64,000 nt of DNA from Anaerobaca lacustris. GTDB lineage: Bacteria; Planctomycetota; Phycisphaerae; Sedimentisphaerales; Anaerobacaceae. The notes below the pieces were generated by a model, which saw only the letters and a list, made by a program, of their open reading frames with translations, had not been told where the DNA came from and searched no databases. Of the stretch, positions 29,277 to 39,831 are shown piece after piece (position 1 is the stretch's first letter; each line of letters begins with the position of its first letter). Position numbers and translations under genes: made by a program. Where the stretch lies: the NCBI RefSeq assembly GCF_030012215.1, contig NZ_JASCXX010000010.1:1-64000 (forward strand). Reading direction: 5' to 3'.

Positions 29277-29753
29277 CTACGCCATCGCGCGTACCGGACC
29301 GGAACAGAGGCGATCGATATCGCGGGCGACGATCTCCGCAACGAGCTGCTCCAATCGGGCGGCATCCAGGGCCGACGGCTCGACGGCGCGTTCCGCTCGC
29401 AGAGCGACAACAGGCGGCGCTTGAATCTCTTTCGGCTCGGCCTGCACACTGCCCGGCGCCTTTCTCTTGCGGGCGGTCATTCGACGCTGCTCGGCCAGGA
29501 TCTTTTCGCCGAGATCGAGAGTGGGGATATGGCCGGCCCCGTCAGCGACGAGGGTCGGAGGGCTCGCTTCCTTTCGAACGGCGTTTTGCTCGCGGGGCCG
29601 CTTCCACGGCTGAATCCGCGCCCCGGCCGGTTCGCCCGGCGCCGGTTCCCCGGCCGGCGGCGTCTTGCCGCGATCCTCATGGAACGGCGGAATCACGTCC
29701 ATCGCACGAAGCACCTTCTCCACGTTGCTTCTCATTTTCCCTGTTTCGTTCAC
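29277..29753 (-). CDS. hypothetical protein, Pro/Ala/charge-rich, 158 aa
   Basis: No family recognised. The start is GTG 29753, 11 bases after AAGGAGG; an ATG lies six codons in. Residues 20-125 are Pro-, Ala- and charge-rich and probably disordered; short ordered-looking helices flank this (MRSNVEKVLRAMDVI at the start and LEQLVAEIVARDIDRLC near the end). It follows the two M16 peptidase genes by 31 bases in the same direction, so it may be part of that unit. Confidence 0.6.
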   Translation of the reverse strand: MNETGKMRSNVEKVLRAMDVIPPFHEDRGKTPPAGEPAPGEPAGARIQPWKRPREQNAVRKEASPPTLVADGAGHIPTLDLGEKILAEQRRMTARKRKAPGSVQAEPKEIQAPPVVALRAERAVEPSALDAARLEQLVAEIVARDIDRLCSGPVRAMA

Positions 29754-29784
29754 GATTCGAACAACCTCCTTGTCGCCGCCCCTG

Positions 29785-31023
29785 TCAGGCAGCCGCCGGG
29801 CCCAGCGAGTATTGCGTGAACCGGCTCAAGTCCAGTTCGCGGATCAGCGTGTTGACCTCTTCGACGCGGACGGCCCGGACGGCCTCGACGTCGTCTTCGA
29901 CCGGGCGGTATTGCCCCAGGTACATCCAGTTGAAGCCCAGATCCACCAGGCGCCCCATCGGCAGTTCGTTCTTGATGACCAGCGAGCTGAGGACCTTGTT
30001 GCGGGCCTTGGTCAGCTCGTCCTCGGAGATCCCGTCGCGCAGCAGGTCCCGGAAGATGCCGGTGACGATTTCCATGACGCGCGGGACGCCGACACGGCTG
30101 CACCGCAGATAGTTGTAGAAAATGCCCGTCCCGTCGAGCGGCCCGAAGTGCATCGAGGCGGCCTCGGCGACCGCCTTGTCCACGAGGTCCCAGTAGAAGC
30201 GAGAGCCGAAGTCGTCGCCGACGATCAGCGACAGCAGCGACGCCGCAAAGCGCCTCGGGTCCTGCGCCGAGACGCCGGTGTGGACTAGGCAGATGTGCTC
30301 GCGATTCAGGCTTGGCTTGCCCAGCCGCTCGCTCGCCCGCGTACCTTCGAAGTCCTTCAACAGGCGATCCACCGTCTGCGGCTGCCAGCGGCCGCACCGC
30401 GCCTCCACCGTCGCGCAGAACCGGCCCCAGTCGAAGTTGCCCGAGCAGGCGACGACCATGTTGTTCGGCGCATAGCGCCGGGCGAAGTACTGCCGCATCT
30501 GATCGGCGGTCATGCCGTCGATGCTGGCGACCGTCCCCAGCACGCTGTTGCCGCACGGATGCGAACCGTAGTGCAGCGTCCGACACCGGTCGATCACGTC
30601 GAACGTCGGCGTATCTTCGTACATCGCGATCTCTTCTTTGATCACGTTCTTTTCCATGTCGAAGTCGTCGTCGCGCAACGCCGGACGCATCAGCTCGGCC
30701 CACAGATCGGTGATCTCCAGCAGATACTCCGGCAAGACCGATGCGTAATAGACCGTGTTCTCTTCGCTCGTGAACGCATTGAACTGCGCCCCCCGGCGGT
30801 CGAACGCCTCGTTGACTTCCAGCGCGCCGAGCGAGTCGGTGCCCTTGAACAGCATGTGTTCCAGGAAGTGCGAGACCCCGTTGATCTCGGGCGTTTCATC
30901 GCGCGAACCCGTTCGGACGAAGAACCCGACCGCTGCCGTTTTGGCCGACGGATTGATCTCACCGATCAGGACCAGACCGTTCGATAGCGTCATCTGCTCG
31001 AATTGCATAGGCTTACTCGACAC
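29785..31023 (-). CDS. M16 family zinc peptidase, catalytic subunit
   Basis: A 412-aa processing-peptidase-like protein. The inverted zinc motif H-x-x-E-H is HFLEH at 52-56, and the distal ligand region EEIAMYED is near 130-137. The C-terminal half has the second, non-catalytic M16 domain. The frame starts at GTG 31023, just after GGGAGG; ATG 31008 is an alternative. Its start overlaps the stop of the preceding M16 gene (31013-31015), so the two are translationally coupled and probably form a heterodimer like bacterial M16B pairs. No signal peptide is evident. Confidence 0.92.
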   Translation of the reverse strand: MSSKPMQFEQMTLSNGLVLIGEINPSAKTAAVGFFVRTGSRDETPEINGVSHFLEHMLFKGTDSLGALEVNEAFDRRGAQFNAFTSEENTVYYASVLPEYLLEITDLWAELMRPALRDDDFDMEKNVIKEEIAMYEDTPTFDVIDRCRTLHYGSHPCGNSVLGTVASIDGMTADQMRQYFARRYAPNNMVVACSGNFDWGRFCATVEARCGRWQPQTVDRLLKDFEGTRASERLGKPSLNREHICLVHTGVSAQDPRRFAASLLSLIVGDDFGSRFYWDLVDKAVAEAASMHFGPLDGTGIFYNYLRCSRVGVPRVMEIVTGIFRDLLRDGISEDELTKARNKVLSSLVIKNELPMGRLVDLGFNWMYLGQYRPVEDDVEAVRAVRVEEVNTLIRELDLSRFTQYSLGPAAA

Positions 31024-32245
31024 GAACCTCCCTGGGGCCGATGGTCACAACGGTGAAGCTCTCGAAGGGCTGTCGCTTCAGAGCCTCCACGATCGAATCG
31101 ACGGTAGTGCGATCGATCCTTTCCTTGATTTCCTCCAGAGGCCGGACCCGGCCCAGCATGTAGTAGTCGCTGCCGATCGCGCCGGCCCGGCTCCCGGACG
31201 ACTCGCTCTGCATAATGAGCGAACTCTTGAGCCCGACCTTGGCGCGTTCCAGCTCCTCGTCGCCAATCCCCTCGGCCAGGCGCCGGAACTCCGCGATGAT
31301 GACGTCCAGGGTCTCCTGGGCCTTGTCGGGTGTCGTCCCGGCGTAGCACATGATGCCGGCGGCGTCCTTGAGGCTGTGGTAGCGCGCCCCGATGGCGTAG
31401 CAGAGACCGCGTTTCTCCCGGACCTCGGTGAACAATCGCGCGCTCATCCCGCCGGACAGGACCGACGTGGCCACGCGGATGTCGTAATAGTCATCGCCGG
31501 TAAACGGTACGGCATCGGTCATCACGCCGATGTGGACCTGCGCACCCTCGTTGGGAATGTGCGTGTACCCGCCCGTCCGGGTCCCGACCCGAACGGCTCC
31601 CGAATCGAGGCTCTCACAGGCGCCAAACAGACTCTCCACCTGTCCACAAACAGCGTCGAAATCGTACTTTCCCGCCACCGACAGAATCGTCCGGCCGATA
31701 TCGAACCTCGTCCTGACAATCTCCCGGACCCGGCCGGCATCGAGCCGTTCGAGGTCCTCGATCACCCCCAGCGTGCTGCGGCCCAGCGGGGCCGGATAGA
31801 ACCGCTTCCGCAATTCCAGCATCACCTTCTGTCGCGGCTCGTCGTCAACGGCCAGAACGCCTTCCAGGGCCAGTTGCCGCGCCGGCGCAAACTCCTCATC
31901 GCTCAGATGGGCCCGCAGGATGGCGTCGGCATGCAGCGTCAGCGCCTCGGCCAGATTGCTCGACTCCAGCGCCGCGCCCACGCACAGGTGCGAGCTGCCG
32001 ACCGAGTCGGAGCGGTGCAGACCCAATCCGTCCAGCGCGTCGCCCAACTGCCGGTTGTCGCGGTCGCCGGCCCCCCGGAAGACCCAGTCCGAGATGACGT
32101 TGGCCGCACCGCAGGCCCCTTCGGGCATCCGGGCCGCCCCGGCCGGCAACATGAGCTCGAACGCCACCGACTCGACCCCGCCCATCGGCTCGCCCAACAG
32201 CACCATGCCGTTGCTCAATACGTATTTGTCCGTCTTCTGCTCCAT
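31013..32245 (-). CDS. M16 family peptidase-like, non-catalytic partner
   Basis: A 410-aa M16 protein in which the zinc motif is lost: where the partner has HFLEHMLFKG this one has NVISDWVFRG. The C-terminal domain keeps the Arg/Tyr region (RLFTEVREKRGLCYAIGARY) that grips substrate in M16B heterodimers. ATG 32245 was chosen; an upstream ATG (32266) has no ribosome binding site. It precedes and overlaps the catalytic subunit gene, as expected for a heterodimer. A 17-spaced promoter lies at 32279-32307. Confidence 0.9.
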   Translation of the reverse strand: MEQKTDKYVLSNGMVLLGEPMGGVESVAFELMLPAGAARMPEGACGAANVISDWVFRGAGDRDNRQLGDALDGLGLHRSDSVGSSHLCVGAALESSNLAEALTLHADAILRAHLSDEEFAPARQLALEGVLAVDDEPRQKVMLELRKRFYPAPLGRSTLGVIEDLERLDAGRVREIVRTRFDIGRTILSVAGKYDFDAVCGQVESLFGACESLDSGAVRVGTRTGGYTHIPNEGAQVHIGVMTDAVPFTGDDYYDIRVATSVLSGGMSARLFTEVREKRGLCYAIGARYHSLKDAAGIMCYAGTTPDKAQETLDVIIAEFRRLAEGIGDEELERAKVGLKSSLIMQSESSGSRAGAIGSDYYMLGRVRPLEEIKERIDRTTVDSIVEALKRQPFESFTVVTIGPREVRVE

Positions 32246-32278
32246 GCACGATTCCCAGCCATTCACAAAGGACGGCGG

Positions 32279-32307
32279 ATTCTACCACCTGCGTCGGCCC
32301 CTTTCAA
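32279..32307 (-). promoter_or_regulatory. promoter for the M16 pair
   Basis: Minus strand TTGAAA (32307-32302), 17 bases, TAGAAT (32284-32279). Confidence 0.7.
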
Positions 32308-32378
32308 CAACATCTCGCCGCCCAATCGAATCGCGTCCATGCAAACTCGTTTCAACCACAGAGAAGCGACAGCGGCGC

Positions 32379-32407
32379 TTGAATCGCGGGCCCTGAGGCG
32401 ATAAGAT
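32379..32407 (+). promoter_or_regulatory. possible promoter for the ABC-F gene
   Basis: TTGAAT (32379-32384), 17 bases, TAAGAT (32402-32407), leaving a leader of about 90 bases before ATG 32503. The ribosome binding site of that gene is weak. Confidence 0.45.
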
Positions 32408-32502
32408 GAGCCGTTCGTCCCGCGGAATGGGGATCGAGAGTTGCTTCGGGCGCCGCGCCCCACGCAGGAGATGTCCGCGTCAGCCTGCCGGATTCGTAAT
32501 TG

Positions 32503-34461
<1,959 letters not shown>

Positions 34462-34485
34462 AACACACGGAAAAGGAGAAAGAAC

Positions 34486-35280
34486 ATGGCAGAATCTGGT
34501 TCAACGAAAAAGGCGACTACGCGGCGTGAATTCATCAGCCAGGCCGCCGCCGGGTTAACCGCAACATCACTGTTGTCCGCATCAGGTTGCTCCCGCTCGA
34601 TGGCCAGGGTATCCGGCCGCGAGGGCGGGCTGATCGGGCCCGGCAACGTCGTCCTGTTCCAGGGCGATTCCATCACGGACGCCGGCCGCGACAGGAGAAG
34701 GGAAGACAACGCCAACGATACAAGGGCACTGGGGACCGGATACGCCTTCCTTGCGGCTGCCGCCCTGCTGGCCGATCACAGCGAAGCGAAGCTGACGGTC
34801 TACAATCGCGGCATCAGCGGGCACAAGGTCTTCCAGCTCGCCGAACGCTGGGACAAGGACTGCATCGCCCTGAAGCCCGACGTCGTCAGCATCCTGATCG
34901 GCGTCAACGACATCTGGCATACGCTCAACGGTCAGTACGACGGCACGATCGAGGTCTACGAACGAGACTATCGCGCCCTTCTCGAACGGACGAAGCGCGA
35001 ACTACCCGGCGTGAAACTGGTCGTCTGCGAACCGTTCGTGCTCCGCTGCGGCGCCGTGAACGACAAGTGGTTCCCCGAATTCGACGGCTATCGGGCGGCC
35101 GCCCGGCAGGTCGCGACGGCCTTCGATGCCGTGTTCGTGCCGTTCCAGACAATGTTCGACGAGGCCGTGCGAACGACGCCGCCCGACTACTGGGCCGGTG
35201 ACGGCGTGCACCCGACCATCGCCGGCGCCGCACGGATGGCCCAAACGTGGCTCCAGGCCGTCTCGACCGCCCGAACGTAA
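34486..35280 (+). CDS. SGNH/GDSL hydrolase, Tat lipoprotein
   Basis: A 264-aa esterase-type hydrolase. The N-terminus combines a twin-arginine motif (TTRREF) with a lipobox (LLSASGC, Cys35), so it is probably a Tat-exported lipoprotein. Catalytic blocks are GDSIT (Ser62), ISGHK, GVNDIW, and the Asp239/His242 pair in GDGVHPT. Such enzymes often remove acetyl groups from glycans. AAAAGGAG precedes the ATG. Confidence 0.9.
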   Translation: MAESGSTKKATTRREFISQAAAGLTATSLLSASGCSRSMARVSGREGGLIGPGNVVLFQGDSITDAGRDRRREDNANDTRALGTGYAFLAAAALLADHSEAKLTVYNRGISGHKVFQLAERWDKDCIALKPDVVSILIGVNDIWHTLNGQYDGTIEVYERDYRALLERTKRELPGVKLVVCEPFVLRCGAVNDKWFPEFDGYRAAARQVATAFDAVFVPFQTMFDEAVRTTPPDYWAGDGVHPTIAGAARMAQTWLQAVSTART

Positions 35281-35329
35281 GAGGTCTCGCCGGCGCCGAA
35301 TTTGCCCCTCCATCGCCTGCAAAATGGTG

Positions 35330-35343
35330 TATGGTTTGTATAG
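35330..35343 (+). promoter_or_regulatory. TATGGTTTGTATAG element upstream of a small membrane gene
   Basis: This 14-mer differs by one base from 7053-7066, which overlaps the -10 of the 30-aa peptide gene. Here it lies 22 bases before the start at 35365. A clear -35 was not found. Confidence 0.35.
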
Positions 35344-35364
35344 CAGGAATTGGGGGGTATGACC

Positions 35365-35727
35365 ATGAACCGACGGCACAACGTCAGGTCCGCGCCGGCG
35401 CCGTTCGCCGCGTGGGAAGAGCTTTGGTCCCGCTTCGACTCACGTGATTCTCGGACCGTGCGCAAGCGGTCCTGGGCCGGGCTCGTCCCGTCCGCGATCG
35501 CGGTGCTCTCGATGTCGGTCGTCACCGTATTTACCATCGTGCTGGTCGTGACCGCGGTGGCCGACGCCGGATCGCTGATCCACGCCCACGATGACACGTG
35601 GTCGCGCTGGGCCACGAGCCCGGACATCCGGTTCGGCGACAGCGACGCCGCACCCGCGAGCTACGCCGCAATCGCCGAAGAGTGGATGAACAACGAGTCC
35701 ACCATCGCCCCAACGGGGCCCAATTGA
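35365..35727 (+). CDS. single-span membrane protein, 120 aa
   Basis: A small protein with a basic N-terminus (MNRRHNVRSAP), one strong hydrophobic segment (about 45-68: AIAVLSMSVVTVFTIVLVVTAV) and a polar, acidic C-terminal part. GGGGGG lies seven bases before ATG 35365; ATG 35359 is an alternative. No family recognised. Topology suggests N-in with an exported tail of about 50 residues. Confidence 0.55.
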   Translation: MNRRHNVRSAPAPFAAWEELWSRFDSRDSRTVRKRSWAGLVPSAIAVLSMSVVTVFTIVLVVTAVADAGSLIHAHDDTWSRWATSPDIRFGDSDAAPASYAAIAEEWMNNESTIAPTGPN

Positions 35728-35786
35728 TCGGCCGATGGACCTGACACACCCCAAGGCCTCGTGTGTGTGAAAGGATCCTGGCATGG

Positions 35787-35915
35787 GTGTGGCAGCCTCA
35801 AACGGTAGCGCAGCGGACGTTTGGGGATGGTGGACTTGCCAGGCGAGGCGATGGCAAAAGGGGCCGCCCCTGCACGGAACCATCCCCAAGCTCTTCGAGC
35901 TTGAGGCTGCCACAC
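35787..35915. repeat. nested inverted repeat of the GGCAGCCTCAA family
   Basis: GTGTGGCAGCCTCAA (35787-35801) is perfectly inverted at 35901-35915, and inside it TTGGGGATGG (35821-35830) is inverted at 35880-35889. Shorter members with the same arms lie at 51171-51203 and 58460-58520. The region 35728-36072 has no gene. A further hairpin (CCGGTG-AAA-CACCGG, about 35970) lies nearer the next gene. Confidence 0.6.
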
Positions 35916-36072
35916 GCGCCTCTCTACCGCGGAATGGGGCTTGCCATGAAATCTGCACAGACACAAGGCCTCCCCGGTGAAACACCGGCCTTGCGGTGGC
36001 GGCCGATTGGTGGTATGAATGGGTGGATCGATCTGCGGAGGGCGACGAGGCGTCTCTGTGGATGAGAACGGC

Positions 36073-36660
36073 ATGGACAGGACACGCAGGACAACACAGC
36101 GGCTTCTGGCGACGGCGCTGCTGCTCTGCGCCGGCGTCCCGGCGGCCGTTCTTGCTGCGGCCGCCCCGCCGACGACGAAGGCGAACCTCGCGACGCTGAC
36201 GCGCGACACCACCTTCGGCGAGGCCATCGACACGCTGCGAAACGCGACCACACCCCCGCTGAACATCATCGTGCTCTGGCGACAGATCGGCGACGACGCG
36301 GACATCCATCGCGACACCGCGATCGGGTTCGACAGCATACCGGGTCTTCGTCTGCGTCAGGTTCTGGAGATCCTGCTGCTGTCGGTTTCGGCCGGGGCCG
36401 CCAACCGGCTCGCCTATGTCGTGGACGGCGGCGTAATCGTCGTCGCCACCGCCGACGCCCTGCCGAGGCGCAGAAGTGTGCCGCGCGTCTACGACGTCAC
36501 CGATCTCGTGGCCGCACCGTCGTACGCGCCCACCCCCGGCATGATGCGTATGATGATGGGCGGCGGCATGATGGGAGGCTACGGACAGGGTCTCGGCGGC
36601 TACAACGCAGGCGCCGGATTACAGGGCGTGGTGGGCTCCGTAGCAGGAAGCACCCGCTGA
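36073..36660 (+). CDS. secreted STN-like domain protein with Gly/Met-rich tail
   Basis: A 195-aa exported protein. Signal peptide at the start (RLLATALLLCAGVPAAVLA), then about 110 residues that look like a secretin/TonB short N-terminal (STN) domain: TFGEAIDTLRNATT, GLRLRQVLEILL, YVVDGGVIVVAT and a following RVYDVTDLV strand. The C-terminus is rich in Met and Gly (MMRMMMGGGMMGGYG). Similar proteins occur in planctomycetes with type II secretion-like parts; no secretin barrel is encoded here. ATG 36073 has only a weak ribosome binding site. Its start assignment is uncertain. Confidence 0.65.
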   Translation: MDRTRRTTQRLLATALLLCAGVPAAVLAAAAPPTTKANLATLTRDTTFGEAIDTLRNATTPPLNIIVLWRQIGDDADIHRDTAIGFDSIPGLRLRQVLEILLLSVSAGAANRLAYVVDGGVIVVATADALPRRRSVPRVYDVTDLVAAPSYAPTPGMMRMMMGGGMMGGYGQGLGGYNAGAGLQGVVGSVAGSTR

Positions 36661-36692
36661 ACCAGTACTCCCGCCTCCAGTCTCCAGCCTGC

Positions 36693-38549
36693 TCAGCCCG
36701 TGCGCCGGGCCGCACGGCGTCGGTCGGTTTCCTTGAGCAGGCGCTTGCGAACCCGGATTGACTTCGGGCAGACCTCCACCAGCTCGTCCTGCTGGATGTA
36801 CTCCAGACACACCTCCAGGCTCATCAGGCGAGGCGGACGCACGCGGGCGGCATCGTCCTTCGACGAGGTGCGAATGTTCGTGAGCTGCTTGGCCTTCGTC
36901 GCGTTCACGGGGATGTCGTTGTCCTTGCAATGCTCGCCGACGACCTGGCCTTCGTAGACCTCGTCGCCCGGCTTGACGAAGAACACGCCGCGATCGTACA
37001 GCGCATCGAGCGCGTAGGCCGTGACGATGCCCGTCTCGGTCGCGATCATCACGCCCGCCTGCCGCTGCGGGATCGACCCGCGCATCGGCTCATACCGCTC
37101 GAACGTATGGTGCATCACAGCGCGGCCCTGCGTCGCCGTCAGGATACGGGCGTTGAGGCCGAACAGCCCGCGCGACGGGATCATGAACTCCATGTGGACA
37201 TAGTCGCTGACGCCCCTCTTGGAGTCCATCTTCAGCATCTCGCTGCGGCGGTTGCCGATCAGGCTCATCACGGCGCTCTGGCACTCGGCGGGACATTCGA
37301 TCACCAGCCGCTCGATCGGCTCCTGCCGGAATCCGTTGACCATCTTGATGATGACCTCCGGCTTGCCCACGCAGACCTCATAGCCCTCGCGACGCATGTT
37401 CTCCAGCAGGATGCCAAGGTGCATCAGCCCGCGTCCCGAAACGATGTAGGCGTCCGCGTTCCCGCCCGGCTGGACCCGCAACGCCACATTGGTCTGAAGC
37501 TCCTTGTACAGGCGGTCGCGAAGGTTCAGCGACGTAACGTACTTGCCTTCCTTTCCGGCGAACGGGCCGTTGTTGACGTGGAACGTCATGCTCATCGTCG
37601 GCTCGTCGATCGCCACGATCGGCAGCGCGCTGGGCTCATCCGGGCAGGCGATCGTATCGCCGATATCGACCGGGTCCAGGCCCGCTACGGCGCAGATGTC
37701 GCCGGCTTGGGCGGTCAGCGACGGCTTCTTGCCCAGCCGTTCGAACTCGTACAACTGCACCACTTTCTGCTGCGTGTGGCGTCCGTCCTTGTCGATCACC
37801 GTCACCGGCTGGGCCTGCGTCAGCCGCCCGGCGAAGACCTTGCCGATCGCCACCCGCCCGACGTAATCCGAATACTCCAGCGTGGTCACCAGCATCTGGA
37901 GGGGACGGTCGGGATCGACCTTCGGGGCCGGAACGGAACGGATGATGGCGTCGTACACCGGCTTGAGATTGTCATTGGGTTTGGCCAGGTCCTTGGTGGC
38001 CCAGCCCTCCTTGGCCGAGGCGAATAGAACGGGAAAATCCAGCGCCTCATCGTCGGCGCCGAGATCGACGAACAGGTCGAAGACCTCGTTGACCACGTCG
38101 TCGGGCCGCGAGTCCAGACGGTCGGCCTTGTTGACCACGAGGATGGGCTTGAGTCCATGCTGGAGGGCCTTGCCCAGCACGAATCGCGTCTGCGGCATGG
38201 GCCCCTCGAAGGCATCGACCACCAGCAGGACACCGTCGGTCATCTTGAGGACGCGCTCGACCTCGCCGCCGAAATCGGCGTGGCCCGGCGTATCGACGAT
38301 GTTGATCTTGTACACGCTGCTGTCGGCGTCGATGTACTGGATCGCACAGTTCTTGCTTAGAATGGTGATCCCGCGCTCACGTTCGATCGGGTTGGAGTCC
38401 ATGATCAGGCCGTACTCGCCCCCGGCCAGTTTGTCCAGTTCCCCCTCGCGGAACATCCCCGATTGATACAGGAGCTGATCCACCAGCGTCGTTTTTCCAT
38501 GGTCCACGTGGGCAATGATCGCCACATTACGAACCGTCTCAGCGTACAT
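36693..38549 (-). CDS. typA: translational GTPase TypA/BipA
   Basis: A 618-aa ribosome-associated GTPase. G motifs: AHVDHGKTT, RERGITI, DTPGHADFGGEVERVL, NKADR. EF-G-like domains follow and the BipA-specific C-terminus (PRKMSLE-type: RPPRLMSLEVCLEYIQQDELVEVCP) is present. GAGGA precedes the ATG; the promoter is at 38645-38673. BipA assists 50S assembly and stress adaptation. Confidence 0.96.
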   Translation of the reverse strand: MYAETVRNVAIIAHVDHGKTTLVDQLLYQSGMFREGELDKLAGGEYGLIMDSNPIERERGITILSKNCAIQYIDADSSVYKINIVDTPGHADFGGEVERVLKMTDGVLLVVDAFEGPMPQTRFVLGKALQHGLKPILVVNKADRLDSRPDDVVNEVFDLFVDLGADDEALDFPVLFASAKEGWATKDLAKPNDNLKPVYDAIIRSVPAPKVDPDRPLQMLVTTLEYSDYVGRVAIGKVFAGRLTQAQPVTVIDKDGRHTQQKVVQLYEFERLGKKPSLTAQAGDICAVAGLDPVDIGDTIACPDEPSALPIVAIDEPTMSMTFHVNNGPFAGKEGKYVTSLNLRDRLYKELQTNVALRVQPGGNADAYIVSGRGLMHLGILLENMRREGYEVCVGKPEVIIKMVNGFRQEPIERLVIECPAECQSAVMSLIGNRRSEMLKMDSKRGVSDYVHMEFMIPSRGLFGLNARILTATQGRAVMHHTFERYEPMRGSIPQRQAGVMIATETGIVTAYALDALYDRGVFFVKPGDEVYEGQVVGEHCKDNDIPVNATKAKQLTNIRTSSKDDAARVRPPRLMSLEVCLEYIQQDELVEVCPKSIRVRKRLLKETDRRRAARRTG

Positions 38550-38644
38550 ACACCGTAATCCTCAGATTCACAACTTGCCTGAAATCCGCTAATGGCCGCC
38601 GACTCGCGACCGAGCCGGCCCCACCCCCACAAGATAAGCCCTGT

Positions 38645-38673
38645 AGTATACCCCGATCTGAGTCCGAAAGCAA
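38645..38673 (-). promoter_or_regulatory. promoter for typA
   Basis: Minus strand TTGCTT (38673-38668), 17 bases, TATACT (38650-38645). Confidence 0.65.
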
Positions 38674-38740
38674 TACGCCCCGTGCGAAAATTCGCCCCAC
38701 CGCACCGGGCAGATTCTCCCCGGCCGAACCGCAACCGTTC

Positions 38741-38787
38741 GTAGTGGCGTCGTCAGACGCTATCATATGTCCTGACGGACACACTAC
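38741..38787. repeat. REP doublet, GTAGTG 5-4-5 family
   Basis: GTAGTG (38741-38746), hairpin GCGTC-GTCA-GACGC (38747-38760), spacer, hairpin TGTCC-TGAC-GGACA (38768-38781), CACTAC (38782-38787). The two loops are reverse complements. A second copy with entirely different stems is at 58408-58453. Confidence 0.7.
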
Positions 38788-38893
38788 GAACAACCCAACC
38801 CCCCCGTTTGCAGAACTGGCGAATTCTCCCCGGCCGGACCGCGGCAGGTGGCGGTCCGGCCCTCCGCAACAAATGTGGCTTCCGCGCGGCCGA

Positions 38894-38968
38894 TCAGTTG
38901 ACGACCACGCACCCCTGCAGCAGAACCACCGCAACCGCCCATCCCAGAACCAACAGCACCTTGCCCAT
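38894..38968 (-). CDS. 24-aa lipoprotein, entericidin-like
   Basis: ATG 38968 to TGA 38894. The peptide is nearly all signal sequence (MGKVLLVLGWAVAVVLL) followed by a lipobox (LLQGC) and four residues (VVVN), so the mature product would be a five-residue lipopeptide anchored by Cys20. AAGGGAAGAG precedes the ATG, and the promoter at 39017-39045 is strong. The size and layout recall entericidin-type small lipoproteins, though sequence identity is not claimed. Confidence 0.55.
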   Translation of the reverse strand: MGKVLLVLGWAVAVVLLQGCVVVN

Positions 38969-39016
38969 ACTCTTCCCTTCCGAACGAAACGAGATTGGTC
39001 TTCCATCGAGCCGAAT

Positions 39017-39045
39017 ACCATAGCGGACCCCTGGGGTCCGGTCAA
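39017..39045 (-). promoter_or_regulatory. promoter with palindromic spacer for the tiny lipoprotein
   Basis: Minus strand TTGACC (39045-39040), 17 bases, TATGGT (39022-39017). The spacer is filled by the perfect inverted repeat CGGACCCC-T-GGGGTCCG (39024-39040), a natural site for a dimeric regulator. Confidence 0.65.
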
Positions 39046-39174
39046 TGCCCGTGCCGTTCCGCGTTTGGCCCTTGCGGCCTGCCCGATTCTGTGTCACCCT
39101 ATTGAGGCCGGACACATCGAAGGAGTAACGAACTTGTTCGAGGCCGACATCGACCTTGTTGAGACAGGAACGCG

Positions 39175-39804
39175 ATGATCACAGAACCGAATTGGCTGCG
39201 ATGGGCGAAGCAATTGGCCGCGTTGGCGCAGAACGGCCTGACCTTCTCCGACAATCCGTACGACATCGAACGCTACGAGCACCTTCGCGAGATCGCCGCC
39301 GAGATGATGGCCGAGGGGTTCGATCTCGACAGGAAGAGCTTCCTCGATCTGTTCGCGCGCGAAGAAGGATACGCCACGCCCAAGGTGGACGTGCGCGGCG
39401 CCGCCTTTCGCGACGGGAAGATCCTGCTGGTCCGCGAGGCCCTCGACGGCGGCTGGACGCTGCCCGGCGGCTGGGCCGACCCCTGCCAGAGCCCGTCGGA
39501 GGCGGTCGTCCGCGAGATCTTCGAAGAGTCCGGCTTCGAGGCCCGCGTCCGCAAGCTGGCCGCCGTCTACGACCGCAGCCGGCACCCGCACCTGCCCGCC
39601 ATCCCCTTCCACATCTACAAGCTGTTCTTCCTTTGCGAGATCACCGGCGGCGTCGCTGCGGAAAGCCACGAGACCACCGGCGTCGCCTTCTTCGCCGAGA
39701 ACGAGATCCCCCACAACCTGTCCATCTCGCGCACCCTGCCCTTCCAGATCGCCCGCATGTTCGACCACCTCCGCCACCCCGCCCTGCCCACCGACTGCGA
39801 TTGA
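39175..39804 (+). CDS. Nudix hydrolase with Nudix N-terminal helper domain
   Basis: A 209-aa hydrolase of a nucleoside diphosphate linked to another group. Residues 1-65 (WLRWAKQLAALAQNGLTFSDNP) match the small N-terminal domain seen in this Nudix subgroup. The Nudix box begins LPGGWADPCQSPSEAVV and ends REIFEESGF; the catalytic REIFEE is intact, but the earlier Glu of the box (usual GESPSE) is Gln. No partner genes. ATG 39175 follows ACAGGAA. Confidence 0.9.
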   Translation: MITEPNWLRWAKQLAALAQNGLTFSDNPYDIERYEHLREIAAEMMAEGFDLDRKSFLDLFAREEGYATPKVDVRGAAFRDGKILLVREALDGGWTLPGGWADPCQSPSEAVVREIFEESGFEARVRKLAAVYDRSRHPHLPAIPFHIYKLFFLCEITGGVAAESHETTGVAFFAENEIPHNLSISRTLPFQIARMFDHLRHPALPTDCD

Positions 39805-39831
39805 CCGCGCCGCAGGCGGGGACGGCTGGTC

